This document shows positions 53,658 to 63,109 of a stretch of 64,000 bases of DNA, in pieces; within the stretch, counting starts at the first letter, position 1, and every line of letters begins with the position of its first letter. Both the position numbers and the translations under genes were made by a program. The DNA comes from Vibrio metoecus (GTDB lineage Bacteria > Pseudomonadota > Gammaproteobacteria > Enterobacterales > Vibrionaceae). The notes below the pieces were generated by a model. That model worked only from the letters and a program-made list of their open reading frames with translations, searched no databases and was not told the DNA's origin. Location of the stretch: assembly GCF_009665255.1 (NCBI RefSeq), contig NZ_CP035686.1:930001-994000 (forward strand). The letters are read 5' to 3'.

Positions 53658-54485
53658 CTAAAACCGTCTATCGAGAGAGAAAAATAGACTTTGGCGATCG
53701 CCAAAACCGAACTCGCCAAGCAAATACCAACTGTCATTGAGTTGATATTGCATCCCGACCAGCGGATTCCACGGCGTTTGTAAATGTTGTTTGACCTCAA
53801 AGCCTGCATCTTTCGGTAGGAGCGCGGTGAGTTTGCTTGGAAGCCCCAAATCAGATAACGAGCCTTGTAACGTTTGTTCGACATCTTGATACATAGCCCC
53901 CACCCAAATACGCAGCGGGTGGCCGTGCTGATGAAAGTCGTAACCGACCCGAGGCGAGATCACCAACGCATCGATACTGCCATCAATCACTGTTAAGCGG
54001 CTTTGGGTAAAGCTCGCATCCACCAAGGCAAACCAGTTTTGATAACCTCCCACGAGAACACCACCGACGCCTGTTGTGTAACCATCGAGATCGAGGCGAA
54101 AATCTTTAATCGGTGGTGTTGGGGAACCGAGAAATTTAACGTTGACATCCGTTGTTGAGTAGCCATCCAACTTTCCGACGAGGCCATACAAGTTAAGAAA
54201 TGGAAATAGCCACACGTCGGCGCGTAGAGTCAACACTTCGGTGTATTGTCTGCCCGGATCCGCTTGCAGTTGCAATGGGAGCTTACCGAGCCCTTGGATA
54301 GCGATTGAATCGACATTGATCCCTTGCTCCATAGTCATGTAGCTGAGGCTAAAGCCTATCGGGTTGGGTAATTCATAGCCGAGGGCTTCGGCCTTTTCTT
54401 TCCAAATGGGCAGTGAAAAATCATCCGCCCAAGTGAGTGTAGGAAGGGAGAGGAATGTCAGTAATAGTAATGTTCGTAATCTCAT
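53658..54485 (-). CDS. Outer-membrane beta-barrel protein, unknown function
   Basis: The 275 residues begin with a signal peptide cut near TWA before DDFSLP. Many alternating hydrophobic strands and a terminal SLFFSLDRRF ending in Phe suggest an outer-membrane barrel. Aromatic-rich strands repeat through the length (for example VGGYQNWFALVDASF, WYLLGEFGFG). It diverges from tetR, with the second operator between them, and may be co-regulated with the efflux pump. No specific function is recognised. Confidence 0.7.
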   Translation of the reverse strand: MRLRTLLLLTFLSLPTLTWADDFSLPIWKEKAEALGYELPNPIGFSLSYMTMEQGINVDSIAIQGLGKLPLQLQADPGRQYTEVLTLRADVWLFPFLNLYGLVGKLDGYSTTDVNVKFLGSPTPPIKDFRLDLDGYTTGVGGVLVGGYQNWFALVDASFTQSRLTVIDGSIDALVISPRVGYDFHQHGHPLRIWVGAMYQDVEQTLQGSLSDLGLPSKLTALLPKDAGFEVKQHLQTPWNPLVGMQYQLNDSWYLLGEFGFGDRQSLFFSLDRRF

Positions 54486-54612
54486 TCAATTGACTCAGTA
54501 GTATTATCCGCTTGGGGATAAAGGTATAAACACACCTAAACATAGGTTTTCCGATGATGGTTTCTGATTCCCTGAATGCCATGGTTGCGGATCATACTTT
54601 GAGATTGCGAAA

Positions 54613-54633
54613 AAAGTAAACTTGAAAGTGTAC
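54613..54633. promoter_or_regulatory. TetR operator candidate upstream of the tetR gene
   Basis: AAAGTAAACT-TGA-AAGTGTAC; AGTAAACTT and AAGTGTACT form an inverted repeat with one mismatch. It lies 55-75 bp before tetR and matches the site at 53291-53311. Confidence 0.7.
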
Positions 54634-54687
54634 TTGTTGTGATTTCAGGTTATAGTGAAGCCTGATTAGTTTGAGAGAAATTCCGGT

Positions 54688-55290
54688 ATGAAGCTAAGTG
54701 AACAAAAACGTCTCGCTTTAATTGAGGCCGCAAAAGAAGAATTTATTCAGTTTGGGTTTCATGTTGCGAATATGGATCGTATTTGTGAAAGGGCAGGTAC
54801 CTCAAAGCGTACTTTATATCGCCACTTTACGAGCAAAGAATTGCTATTTATCGAAGTGATTAACGCGCTAGTGGTGCAACCCAATGACTTTGCTTTTGAG
54901 TATCAACATGATCGCTCATTGGCGGAGCAGTTACTGGAGTACCTGATGGTTAAAGTCGAGGTGCTGTATCAACACATTGGCCTTGATGTGGTGCGCATGA
55001 TTGTTGGCGAGTTTATTCGCGATCCTTCATTAACTCAGCAGTATCTCTCCCTAATGGGAGCGAAAGATCCTGTGTTAGGTGCTTGGCTAGAGGCCGCTAT
55101 TCAGGATGGGCAGTTGCAAGATATGGGGCTGAGTCAGATGGCCGCTACACTGATGAATCTCTTTCATGGTCAATTTCTATGGCCACAACTGTTTGCGGCG
55201 ATTGAACGACCGAATGCCGAGCAACAACAAGCGATGATGGAGGAGATCGTCCGCGTTTTTATGATGGCTTACGCAAGACTCCCTCATTAA
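54688..55290 (+). CDS. TetR-family regulator, probable controller of the RND pump
   Basis: The 200 residues have an N-terminal TetR helix-turn-helix (ANMDRICERAGTSKRTLYRHFTSKELLF) and a C-terminal ligand domain like that of AefR-type efflux regulators. Two matching inverted repeats, one before its own gene and one before vexE, point to auto-regulation and control of the pump. The ligand is unknown. Confidence 0.87.
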   Translation: MKLSEQKRLALIEAAKEEFIQFGFHVANMDRICERAGTSKRTLYRHFTSKELLFIEVINALVVQPNDFAFEYQHDRSLAEQLLEYLMVKVEVLYQHIGLDVVRMIVGEFIRDPSLTQQYLSLMGAKDPVLGAWLEAAIQDGQLQDMGLSQMAATLMNLFHGQFLWPQLFAAIERPNAEQQQAMMEEIVRVFMMAYARLPH

Positions 55291-55446
55291 TGTTTATCGC
55301 AACTTGATAGCTATTCACGGTAAGAATGACTTTTCATTTGGATTTGATAGGAGCAATATGCGTTTTTTATTGCCAATCCCGCTCGCGCAATAGTGTGTAG
55401 CGGCAAGGGTGTTGCTTCAAAGCATGGTTTGATGAGGAGCCTTCTT

Positions 55447-56898
55447 ATGTTTTCGACCGATTTTCCATTTTTTCACCAAAGTGCATTCATTAATGGGCAG
55501 TGGATTTCTGGCGAGCAAAATGCAAGGCAAAGGGTGACTAACCCGCTTGATGGCTCTGTTCTCGGCAGTGTTCCGCAGTTAACTGGCGCTGAAGTACAAA
55601 GGGCGATTACGGGGGCAGAAAAAGCGCAAGTTGCTTGGCGTAACCAAACGGCAGACACCAAAGCGAAAGTGTTGCGTCGTTGGTACGAGTTGATCGAACA
55701 ACATCATGAGTCGCTAGCGACCTTATTAACGCTTGAGCAAGGAAAGCCATTGGCAGAATCCAAGGGGGAGATTCACTACGCTGCTAGTTTTGTTGAATGG
55801 TATGCCGAAGAGGCTAAACGTGCGTATGGTGAGTTGATCCCATCCCATAAAACCGATGCGCGTATTTTGGTTTCACGTCAGCCTGTTGGCGTTGTTGCCG
55901 CAATTACGCCTTGGAATTTCCCGGCAGCGATGATTACCCGTAAATGTGCTCCTGCCTTTGCTGCCGGTTGTGCCGTGGTATTAAAACCGGCACCGGATAC
56001 GCCGTTTACCGCCTTAGCCTTGGCCGACTTCGCGCAACAAGCGGGAATCCCTGATGGTTTGTTTCAAGTGGTGACTGGCGATGCGATTGAAGTCGGGCGT
56101 GTACTGACGGAAAGCAAAACGGTACGCAAACTCTCATTTACTGGCTCAACTGGGGTTGGCAAGCTTTTGATGGCACAATCAGCCAACAGTGTGAAAAAAC
56201 TCTCGCTTGAGCTAGGAGGAAATGCGCCGTTTATTGTGTTTGAGGATGCCGATATTAATGCTGCGATTGACGGTGTGATGGTGGCGAAATTTCGTAACGC
56301 CGGGCAAACCTGCGTATGTGCAAACCGGATTTATGTGCATGACGCGGTATACGATCAATTTGCTGCCAAGTTGGTGGATCGGGTCAGCAAGCTCAAAGTC
56401 GGTAATGGTTTGGACGAGGGGGTGAGCATTGGCCCGCTGATCAACGATGCCGCCGTAGCTAAAGTCACCTCACATATTGTGGATGCCCAAAGCAAAGGAG
56501 CGAGGGTAGTGTTTGGTGAGCGGCCTCAAGTCGGAAGCCGTTTGTTTGAGCCTCATGTTTTGACTGAAGTGACGGATGATATGCAAGTGGCGAGCGAAGA
56601 AACCTTTGGACCGTTGGCCGCACTGTTTCGCTTTAGTTCAGAGCAAGAGGTGATTGAGCGCGCCAATGCGACCGATTCTGGGTTAGCGGCCTACTGCTAT
56701 ACGCAGTCTTTACGCAGAGCATGGCGTATGAGTGAAGCATTGGAAGCGGGTATTGTGGGAATCAATGAAGGGTTAATTTCCACTACGTTAGCTCCTTTCG
56801 GCGGCATCAAAGAGTCAGGCCTTGGTCGAGAAGGGGCAAAGCACGGCCTTGAAGAATACCTCGAAGTGAAATATACCCTTATGGGTGGACTAGCTTAG
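55447..56898 (+). CDS. gabD: Succinate-semialdehyde dehydrogenase
   Basis: The 483 residues match GabD length. The PWNFPAAMITRK cofactor region, the LELGGNAPFIVFEDAD segment with the base Glu, and GQTCVCANR with the catalytic Cys are visible. It oxidises succinate semialdehyde to succinate with NAD(P). ATG 55447 was chosen over GTG 55393 because an AGGAG site lies about 7 nt upstream. Its 3' end overlaps the convergent DUF1496 gene by 20 bp. No gabT is adjacent. Confidence 0.9.
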   Translation: MFSTDFPFFHQSAFINGQWISGEQNARQRVTNPLDGSVLGSVPQLTGAEVQRAITGAEKAQVAWRNQTADTKAKVLRRWYELIEQHHESLATLLTLEQGKPLAESKGEIHYAASFVEWYAEEAKRAYGELIPSHKTDARILVSRQPVGVVAAITPWNFPAAMITRKCAPAFAAGCAVVLKPAPDTPFTALALADFAQQAGIPDGLFQVVTGDAIEVGRVLTESKTVRKLSFTGSTGVGKLLMAQSANSVKKLSLELGGNAPFIVFEDADINAAIDGVMVAKFRNAGQTCVCANRIYVHDAVYDQFAAKLVDRVSKLKVGNGLDEGVSIGPLINDAAVAKVTSHIVDAQSKGARVVFGERPQVGSRLFEPHVLTEVTDDMQVASEETFGPLAALFRFSSEQEVIERANATDSGLAAYCYTQSLRRAWRMSEALEAGIVGINEGLISTTLAPFGGIKESGLGREGAKHGLEEYLEVKYTLMGGLA

Positions 56899-57166
56899 GT
56901 TTCGGTGTTTCGTTGGTTTGCCCATTTAGTGGCAACCATTTCAACGGGCCATTGGTTTCAAAATCATTGGCTCGCTGACAAACAAGATAGATCTCACCCA
57001 CCACAATCACCGCGCCTTCGGAATAAGCTTGATCTTGGTAGTAGCACACACGCTTGGCGATATCATCACTTACCACCACGGGTAGCGTAGCTGTTGTCGT
57101 TGTGGGTGCCGCTTGCAACGCGACGTTGTAACTTAATAGAACGATTGCCCCAATCAATTTTCGCAT
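56879..57166 (-). CDS. DUF1496 periplasmic small protein
   Basis: The 95 residues have a signal peptide (MRKLIGAIVLLSYNVALQA) and the family core VCYYQDQAYSEGAVI with two Cys. The function is unknown. ATG 57166 with GGAGG 5 nt upstream was preferred over the frame start 57184. It overlaps gabD at the 3' end and lies just downstream of the PLP enzyme gene on the same strand. Confidence 0.75.
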   Translation of the reverse strand: MRKLIGAIVLLSYNVALQAAPTTTTATLPVVVSDDIAKRVCYYQDQAYSEGAVIVVGEIYLVCQRANDFETNGPLKWLPLNGQTNETPKPKLVHP

Positions 57167-57184
57167 CAGGCCTCCGATATCCAT

Positions 57185-58078
57185 TTAGGTAAACTGCCTC
57201 TCATAGCGCGGCAACATACTCTCATTACCCAGTAAACCTCCTTGGTGTAGATAAAGCAAGTTTCGGTCTGGGTTCTCGCCACGCCAAACTGACAATAAAC
57301 GCCACATCAGCGGGTCGTACAACAAGTCGAATTCGATATGGGTTTGCGCCATTAAATTTTGCCAAATCTGATAGTCTTCCTCATAAAGATGACCAAAGTA
57401 ATGTTTAGTTGGCGGGTTAATAATGGTGGGGTGAATGCTTTCACCCAACATGCAAAACTGCTCTCGCAAATAAGCCTCATCACCCACACATGGGCAAGTG
57501 ATGACTTCAACACCGTGTGGCTGTAAGTACTTGTGCAAATAGAGAGCTGTCGTTCCTGTGCCTGATGGCAAAGCAACCACCCAATCTTGTTGGGGGTGGT
57601 GGCGGATCCATTCGAGCATTTCTAACGCTAGTTGTTTGATTCCCGGCTCTGCAAATGGGCTGCGAGCTCCTTCTTCAATCACCAAACAATCGGCATTTGG
57701 CTTGCGTTGTTGCTGAATAAATTCTCGTGGATGCTTAGCACTTAGTGGACGCGTTTCAATAATGGTTGCCCCCAACTCCAGCGCACCACGATAGTTGCCG
57801 ATCGGATAATTTTTCAGCCAAGCGGGAATGTGGTCAACGTAAAACTCTAAGCGCCAGCCACGTAGTCTGGCGAGAGCGGCAAAAGAGTAAAGTGAGTTGG
57901 CTTGTGCCGAACCGTAGCTGATTAATGTGGTGACATCAGGAAAATCCCCTTCCAACAGTGCCATTAATTTTCGGGCCTTATTACCACTGAAATGTGGATG
58001 AAGTTTGTCATCTCGTTTCAGGTAAAAGGTTTGCCCTTCAAAACGGTGTTCAGTGATGGGTGATTGGGTGATCAGCAT
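57185..58078 (-). CDS. PLP-dependent enzyme, ACC deaminase/D-cysteine desulfhydrase family
   Basis: The 297 residues have KRDDKLHPHFSGNKARKL with the PLP Lys, SYGSAQANS for the carboxylate, and PSGTGTTALYL for the phosphate. The family includes D-cysteine desulfhydrase and 1-aminocyclopropane-1-carboxylate deaminase; the substrate here cannot be told from the sequence. It is followed by the DUF1496 gene at about 20 bp. Confidence 0.8.
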   Translation of the reverse strand: MLITQSPITEHRFEGQTFYLKRDDKLHPHFSGNKARKLMALLEGDFPDVTTLISYGSAQANSLYSFAALARLRGWRLEFYVDHIPAWLKNYPIGNYRGALELGATIIETRPLSAKHPREFIQQQRKPNADCLVIEEGARSPFAEPGIKQLALEMLEWIRHHPQQDWVVALPSGTGTTALYLHKYLQPHGVEVITCPCVGDEAYLREQFCMLGESIHPTIINPPTKHYFGHLYEEDYQIWQNLMAQTHIEFDLLYDPLMWRLLSVWRGENPDRNLLYLHQGGLLGNESMLPRYERQFT

Positions 58079-58184
58079 AGGTTAGTCGAGCAACGAATGG
58101 GGGCGGCCATTATACGCACATTGTGCCGAACTGCTACTGCTTGAGTAACAAGGGGACGTTAACTGAAAAACGACCAATAAAAAA

Positions 58185-58212
58185 ACGCCCAAAACAATCT
58201 GATTTTGGGCGT
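58185..58212 (-). terminator. Rho-independent terminator, minus strand, without a clear gene upstream
   Basis: ACGCCCAAAA and TTTTGGGCGT form a 10-bp stem with an 8-nt loop. The minus strand continues in T6. No real gene lies upstream on that strand before the divergent regulator at 58522, so a short untranslated transcript may end here. Confidence 0.75.
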
Positions 58213-58492
58213 ACACAAGTATAGGAGTTAATAAAAAGGAAAAAGCAGCGTAATTGGTGACAGTCGGTCGAGAAACAAGTTTGACGGCCAGTAAAACTCT
58301 CAAAGCTCTGTCAATCACGTCTATTCAGACTGGGGGGTTGGCAAAGAGTTCCGACATTTCGCAAAAATTTTTTAATTTTTTTATGGAAGGTTTTTTTCAT
58401 CACTGAGCAAGCACTTAACATCTTCTGGTCTGACCATGGATGGAAAATGTGAGGTTAATCGCTTGTTAATAAAATGTGTCGAGAGTATATTT

Positions 58493-58506
58493 CAAACAGT
58501 TGTTTG
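58493..58506. promoter_or_regulatory. PsrA-type operator
   Basis: CAAAC-AGTT-GTTTG is a perfect inverted repeat of the kind bound by PsrA in Pseudomonas. It lies 16 bp before the ATG of the TetR gene, so auto-repression is likely. Its place also argues against the upstream start 58474. Confidence 0.65.
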
Positions 58507-58521
58507 ATACGAGTGATTGAA

Positions 58522-59148
58522 ATGGCATTACGCAGCAGTACTAAGGAAAAAATACTCGATGTGGCAGAAGGACTTTTTGCCGAATACGGTTTCAATGATA
58601 CCTCTTTGCGTACCATCACCAGTAAGGCCGGAGTGAATCTGGCATCGGTTAATTATCATTTTGGCGATAAGAAAACCTTAGTTCGCGCGGTACTTAATCG
58701 TTATCTAGAAGCCTTTATGCCTGAGATGAAACATTCATTAGAGCTGCTGAATGAGCGTGAGAATTACGACATGGCCGAGGTATTTGAAGCTCTGCGAGTT
58801 CCACTGCGTTCGCTCAATGAAATCCGCCCTAATGGCACCAGCCGCTTCATGTTATTGATTGGGCGAGGCTATACCGACGTTCAAGGGCATTTACGTTGGT
58901 TCATTACCAATCGCTACAACGATGTATTGACCTTATTTACCGATTCGGTGCTTAAGGCGAATCCCAGCTTAACGCGCGAAACGTTGTTTTGGCGGCTGCA
59001 TTTCACCTTAGGTACGTGCGTCTTTACTATGGCCTCTAGTCAGGCATTGGCTGAGATTGCAGAAAACGCTTTTGGAAGCAAAGTTGATCCGAAGTCTGTG
59101 GTTGATCAACTGATTCCATACCTCGCCGCCGGTGTGGCAGCGAATTAA
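58522..59148 (+). CDS. psrA: TetR-family fatty-acid regulator (PsrA-like)
   Basis: The 208 residues have the TetR DNA-binding part TSLRTITSKAGVNLASVNYHFGDKKTLVRAVL and a C-terminal ligand domain. The fadE and fabV genes downstream, and the PsrA-type palindrome at its start, suggest the PsrA group, which senses long-chain acyl-CoA and controls beta-oxidation. ATG 58522 was chosen over 58474. The name is by similarity and context. Confidence 0.78.
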   Translation: MALRSSTKEKILDVAEGLFAEYGFNDTSLRTITSKAGVNLASVNYHFGDKKTLVRAVLNRYLEAFMPEMKHSLELLNERENYDMAEVFEALRVPLRSLNEIRPNGTSRFMLLIGRGYTDVQGHLRWFITNRYNDVLTLFTDSVLKANPSLTRETLFWRLHFTLGTCVFTMASSQALAEIAENAFGSKVDPKSVVDQLIPYLAAGVAAN

Positions 59149-59241
59149 ATAACCGATTGATAAACATAATAAGATGACATTTCCCTATACCGCTAAAGCG
59201 TCAAGTGGAAAGGGATAACCAGTGAACAAAAGGATCTGAAT

Positions 59242-61524
59242 ATGAGCTCTCTACGCAGAAAATGGATCAGTGACCCCGCTTTCAAAATGTTTAAAAAAGT
59301 GCTTCCTCCTCTATCACAAACAGAGAAGGAAGCCATGGAAGCGGGCAGTGTATGGTGGGATGGCGAACTGTTCTCTGGTAAGCCTGATTTTACCAAACTG
59401 CACCATTACCCTAAACCGACCTTGTCAGCCGAAGAACAGGCTTTCATCGATAACGAGCTAGAAACACTGCTCAGTATGTTAGATGACTACAAGATAGTGA
59501 AACAAGATCGCGATCTACCGAAAGAGGTCTGGGATTTCCTACGTAAAGAGCGCTTCTTCTCGCTGATCATTTCCAAAGAATATGGTGGTCGTGAATTCTC
59601 TGCGCTAGCCAACTCTACCATCGTGTCACGCATTGCTACACGCAGTATCAGTACCGCGGTAACGGTGATGGTGCCTAACTCATTAGGCCCCGGTGAGCTT
59701 TTGTCTCACTACGGAACTCAAGCACAGAAAGATTACTGGTTGCCACGTTTAGCGGACGGCACTGACATTCCTTGTTTTGCACTAACCGGCCCAGAAGCGG
59801 GGTCCGATGCAGGTGGCATTCCTGATCAGGGCGTGGTTTGTTATGGAAAACATGAAGGCAAAGAAGTACTGGGCATTCGTTTAAGTTGGAACAAACGCTA
59901 CATCACGCTGGCTCCGGTGGCAACGGTATTGGGTTTGGCATTCAAACTGAGTGATCCAGAGCATTTGCTGGGTGATAAAGAAGATATCGGTATTACTTGT
60001 GCGCTGATCCCCGCTTCTCATGAAGGCGTAGAGATTGGTGAACGTCATGATCCACTAGGTTTGGCCTTTATGAACGGCCCAACGCGCGGTCAAGATGTGT
60101 TTATTCCTATCGATTGGCTAATTGGTGGAGCGGATTACGCAGGTAAAGGCTGGCGCATGCTGGTGGAGTGCCTCTCGGCAGGACGTGGTATTTCATTGCC
60201 TGCACTGGGTACGGCAATTGGCCACCTAACCGCACGCACAACAGGGGCTTATGGCTATGTGCGTAAACAGTTTGGGATGTCGATTGGTAAATTTGAAGGC
60301 GTGGCAGAAGCCATGGGACGTATCGGCGGTTTAACCTACTTGCTGGAAGCGACCCGTACTTTGACGACCACTTCTTTGGATCTCAAAGAAAAACCGGGGA
60401 TTGTCACGGCAATTGCCAAGTATCACATGACGGAAATTGCGCGCACCATTTTGAATGATGCGATGGATATCCATTCTGGTCGTGCGATCCAAGATGGCCC
60501 GATGAACTATCTGGCAACGCATTATCTCGGAGTGCCAGTAGCAATCACGGTGGAAGGGGCGAACATTTTGACGCGTAACCTGATGATCTTCGGTCAGGGT
60601 GCGACACGTTGCCATCCTTATGTCTTAAAAGAGATGGAAGCTGCGGCGAATCCAGATCAACACGAGGGCGAAAAAGCGTTTGACGATCTGCTGTTTAAGC
60701 ACATTGCCCACGCGACCAAAAATAGTTTTGGTGCTCTGTTTGCTGCGCTGACGGGGTCACGCTTCATTAAAGCCAATATGAGTGGCCCAACTCAAAACTA
60801 CTATAAGCAAATGACTCGTCTGAGCCGTGCTTTAGCGGTGAGTGCGGATGTTGCCATGCTGACGTTAGGTGGCGAGCTGAAACGTAAAGAGATGATTTCA
60901 GCCCGTCTAGGTGATGCGCTGAGTTATCTGTATATGGGTTCTGCGGTACTAAAAAAGTATGAGGACGAAGGTCGTCATCAAGCGGATCTGGATTACGTAC
61001 ATTATGCGATGCAACACTGCTTGCACCACGCAGCCAAATCGCTCAATCAAGCGTACCGTAACTACCCTGTAACCGGTGTCGGCGCGCTGCTTAAAGGTCT
61101 ACTATTCCCGCTGGGCAACCACTTTGCTCCACCGAGTGATGAGCTGGCGGTGAAGTTGGCTGAAAGCCTAATGACACCGGGAGCACATCGTGATCGCTTG
61201 ACCCAACTTTGCTACATAGGTAAAGACGAAGATGATAGCGTAGGCTTGATGGAAAAAGCATTTTTAGCCATGTACAGCGTTAAAGGCTTAGAACGTAAAC
61301 TGCAACAAGGCGTAAAAGAGGGCAAAGTGGCACGTAAAGGGTTATTGGCCGATCGCTTGGCACAAGCCCAGCAAGCGGGTGTGTTGAGCGCAGATGAGGT
61401 GGCATCTATTCTGGCTGCTGAAAAACTGCGTAGCCGTGCGATTCAAGTGGATCACTTCAGCCATGATTTTTCGCAAATCCACACCCATCAAACCACTAAA
61501 CCTAAACTAAATAGTGTGGCATAA
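59242..61524 (+). CDS. fadE: Acyl-CoA dehydrogenase FadE
   Basis: The 760 residues carry out the first step of beta-oxidation, forming trans-2-enoyl-CoA with FAD. CFALTGPEAGSDAGG and the YHMTEIARTILNDAMDIHSGRAIQ region, with catalytic surroundings, are visible, followed by the FadE-specific C-terminal domain. Compared with the 814-residue E. coli protein, the N-terminal membrane segment is absent. An AAGGA site precedes the ATG. It follows psrA by 93 bp and ends before a strong terminator. Confidence 0.93.
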   Translation: MSSLRRKWISDPAFKMFKKVLPPLSQTEKEAMEAGSVWWDGELFSGKPDFTKLHHYPKPTLSAEEQAFIDNELETLLSMLDDYKIVKQDRDLPKEVWDFLRKERFFSLIISKEYGGREFSALANSTIVSRIATRSISTAVTVMVPNSLGPGELLSHYGTQAQKDYWLPRLADGTDIPCFALTGPEAGSDAGGIPDQGVVCYGKHEGKEVLGIRLSWNKRYITLAPVATVLGLAFKLSDPEHLLGDKEDIGITCALIPASHEGVEIGERHDPLGLAFMNGPTRGQDVFIPIDWLIGGADYAGKGWRMLVECLSAGRGISLPALGTAIGHLTARTTGAYGYVRKQFGMSIGKFEGVAEAMGRIGGLTYLLEATRTLTTTSLDLKEKPGIVTAIAKYHMTEIARTILNDAMDIHSGRAIQDGPMNYLATHYLGVPVAITVEGANILTRNLMIFGQGATRCHPYVLKEMEAAANPDQHEGEKAFDDLLFKHIAHATKNSFGALFAALTGSRFIKANMSGPTQNYYKQMTRLSRALAVSADVAMLTLGGELKRKEMISARLGDALSYLYMGSAVLKKYEDEGRHQADLDYVHYAMQHCLHHAAKSLNQAYRNYPVTGVGALLKGLLFPLGNHFAPPSDELAVKLAESLMTPGAHRDRLTQLCYIGKDEDDSVGLMEKAFLAMYSVKGLERKLQQGVKEGKVARKGLLADRLAQAQQAGVLSADEVASILAAEKLRSRAIQVDHFSHDFSQIHTHQTTKPKLNSVA

Positions 61525-61542
61525 CGAGTGACATAGTGTGTC

Positions 61543-61570
61543 GAGGGCTTCTCATCAAGAAGCCCTCTTT
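61543..61570 (+). terminator. Rho-independent terminator of fadE
   Basis: GAGGGCTTCT and AGAAGCCCTC form a 10-bp stem with a CATCA loop, followed by TTTATTTTT, 19 bp after the stop. Confidence 0.9.
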
Positions 61571-61723
61571 ATTTTTGTCGGTTGAGCTTTTTGTGAGCAT
61601 AACCAGAAAAATGCTCGATTGAGTGATCCAACCACTGGCCATTTTCGGCGAAATTGAGAGAAATTAGATGCGATTTGTGTCTGAACCTTTTATCCTAGCC
61701 ACGATTTTTTAAGGAATTTGAAT

Positions 61724-62929
61724 ATGATCATCAAACCTAAAATTCGTGGATTTATCTGTACAACAACGCACCCAGTGGGTTGTGAAGCGAACGTAAAAGA
61801 ACAAATTGCCTACACAAAAGCGCAAGGTCCAATCAAAAATGCACCTAAGCGCGTGTTGGTTGTCGGATCGTCTAGCGGCTATGGTCTGTCATCACGCATC
61901 GCTGCGGCGTTTGGCGGTGGTGCGGCAACCATCGGCGTATTTTTTGAAAAGCCAGGTACCGACAAAAAGCCAGGTACAGCGGGCTTCTACAATGCTGCGG
62001 CATTTGACAAATTGGCTCATGAAGCGGGTTTGTACGCGAAAAGCCTTAACGGTGATGCGTTCTCTCATGCCGCAAAACAAAAAGCGATTGAGCTGATCAA
62101 GCAAGACCTAGGTCAAATTGATCTGGTGGTTTACTCACTGGCTTCTCCAGTACGTAAGATGCCAGACACGGGTGAGTTGGTGCGTTCAGCACTGAAGCCA
62201 ATTGGTGAAACTTACACCTCTACTGCGGTCGATACCAATAAAGATGTGATCATCGAAGCCAGTGTTGAGCCAGCGACTGAACAAGAAATCGCTGACACGA
62301 TCACTGTAATGGGGGGGCAGGATTGGGAACTGTGGATTCAAGCGCTTGAAGAAGCGGATGTACTGGCAGAAGGTTGCAAAACCGTTGCTTATAGCTACAT
62401 CGGTACTGAATTGACTTGGCCAATCTACTGGGATGGTGCTTTAGGCCGTGCCAAGATGGACTTAGATCGTGCAGCGACTGCGCTGAACGAGAAACTCTCT
62501 GCCAAAGGCGGAACAGCGAACGTCGCGGTATTGAAATCGGTTGTGACTCAAGCAAGCTCAGCGATTCCTGTTATGCCTCTCTACATCGCCATGGTCTTCA
62601 AGAAAATGCGCGAACAGGGTGTACATGAAGGCTGTATGGAACAGATCTACCGCATGTTCAGCCAACGTTTGTACAAAGAAGATGGCTCTGCGCCTGAAGT
62701 GGATGACCACAACCGTCTGCGTTTGGATGACTTAGAGCTGCGTGATGATATTCAGCAACACTGTCGTGACCTGTGGCCGCAAATTACTACAGAGAACCTA
62801 CGTGAGCTGACCGATTACGACATGTACAAAGAAGAGTTCATTAAGCTGTTTGGCTTTGGCATTGAAGGCATTGATTACGATGCTGATGTGAATCCTGAAG
62901 TCGAATTTGCTGTGATTGATATCGAGTAA
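61724..62929 (+). CDS. fabV: trans-2-enoyl-ACP reductase FabV
   Basis: This enzyme reduces enoyl-ACP with NADH in the last step of fatty-acid elongation; it is the triclosan-resistant type first described in V. cholerae. The 401 residues begin MIIKPKIRGFIC and show VLVVGSSSGYGLSSR for NADH binding. The catalytic Tyr and Lys lie in YWDGALGRAK, with the Y-x8-K spacing that marks FabV. ATG 61724 with AAGGA 8 nt upstream replaces the TTG at 61718. It has its own terminator. Confidence 0.96.
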   Translation: MIIKPKIRGFICTTTHPVGCEANVKEQIAYTKAQGPIKNAPKRVLVVGSSSGYGLSSRIAAAFGGGAATIGVFFEKPGTDKKPGTAGFYNAAAFDKLAHEAGLYAKSLNGDAFSHAAKQKAIELIKQDLGQIDLVVYSLASPVRKMPDTGELVRSALKPIGETYTSTAVDTNKDVIIEASVEPATEQEIADTITVMGGQDWELWIQALEEADVLAEGCKTVAYSYIGTELTWPIYWDGALGRAKMDLDRAATALNEKLSAKGGTANVAVLKSVVTQASSAIPVMPLYIAMVFKKMREQGVHEGCMEQIYRMFSQRLYKEDGSAPEVDDHNRLRLDDLELRDDIQQHCRDLWPQITTENLRELTDYDMYKEEFIKLFGFGIEGIDYDADVNPEVEFAVIDIE

Positions 62930-62950
62930 GAGAGTTTGCTCTTATCCTAA

Positions 62951-62976
62951 AAAGGCGCGGTAGAGCGCCTTTTTTA
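62951..62976 (+). terminator. Rho-independent terminator of fabV
   Basis: AAAGGCGC and GCGCCTTT form the stem around a 6-nt loop, followed by T5, 21 bp after the stop. Confidence 0.9.
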
Positions 62977-63060
62977 TGCTTTGAATTTGGAGCGCAAACT
63001 CGCTACGTGAAATCAGTATTCACTCAAAGAGTCGATGTTGCCCTTTCTTTAGGGCAATAA

Positions 63061-63086
63061 AAAGCGGAGCTTAGGCTCCGCTTTTT
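63061..63086 (-). terminator. Rho-independent terminator of infA
   Basis: AAAGCGGAGC and GCTCCGCTTT form a 10-bp stem with a TTAG loop, and T-runs on both sides, 26 bp after the infA stop on the minus strand. It probably works in both directions. Confidence 0.88.
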
Positions 63087-63109
63087 GTTTTGTGTTCGAC
63101 AATCAGAAA

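Noticed and set aside
58082..58318. 78-codon minus-strand open frame before the PLP gene
   Set aside because: It runs through the strong terminator hairpin at 58185-58212 and has no recognisable motif.
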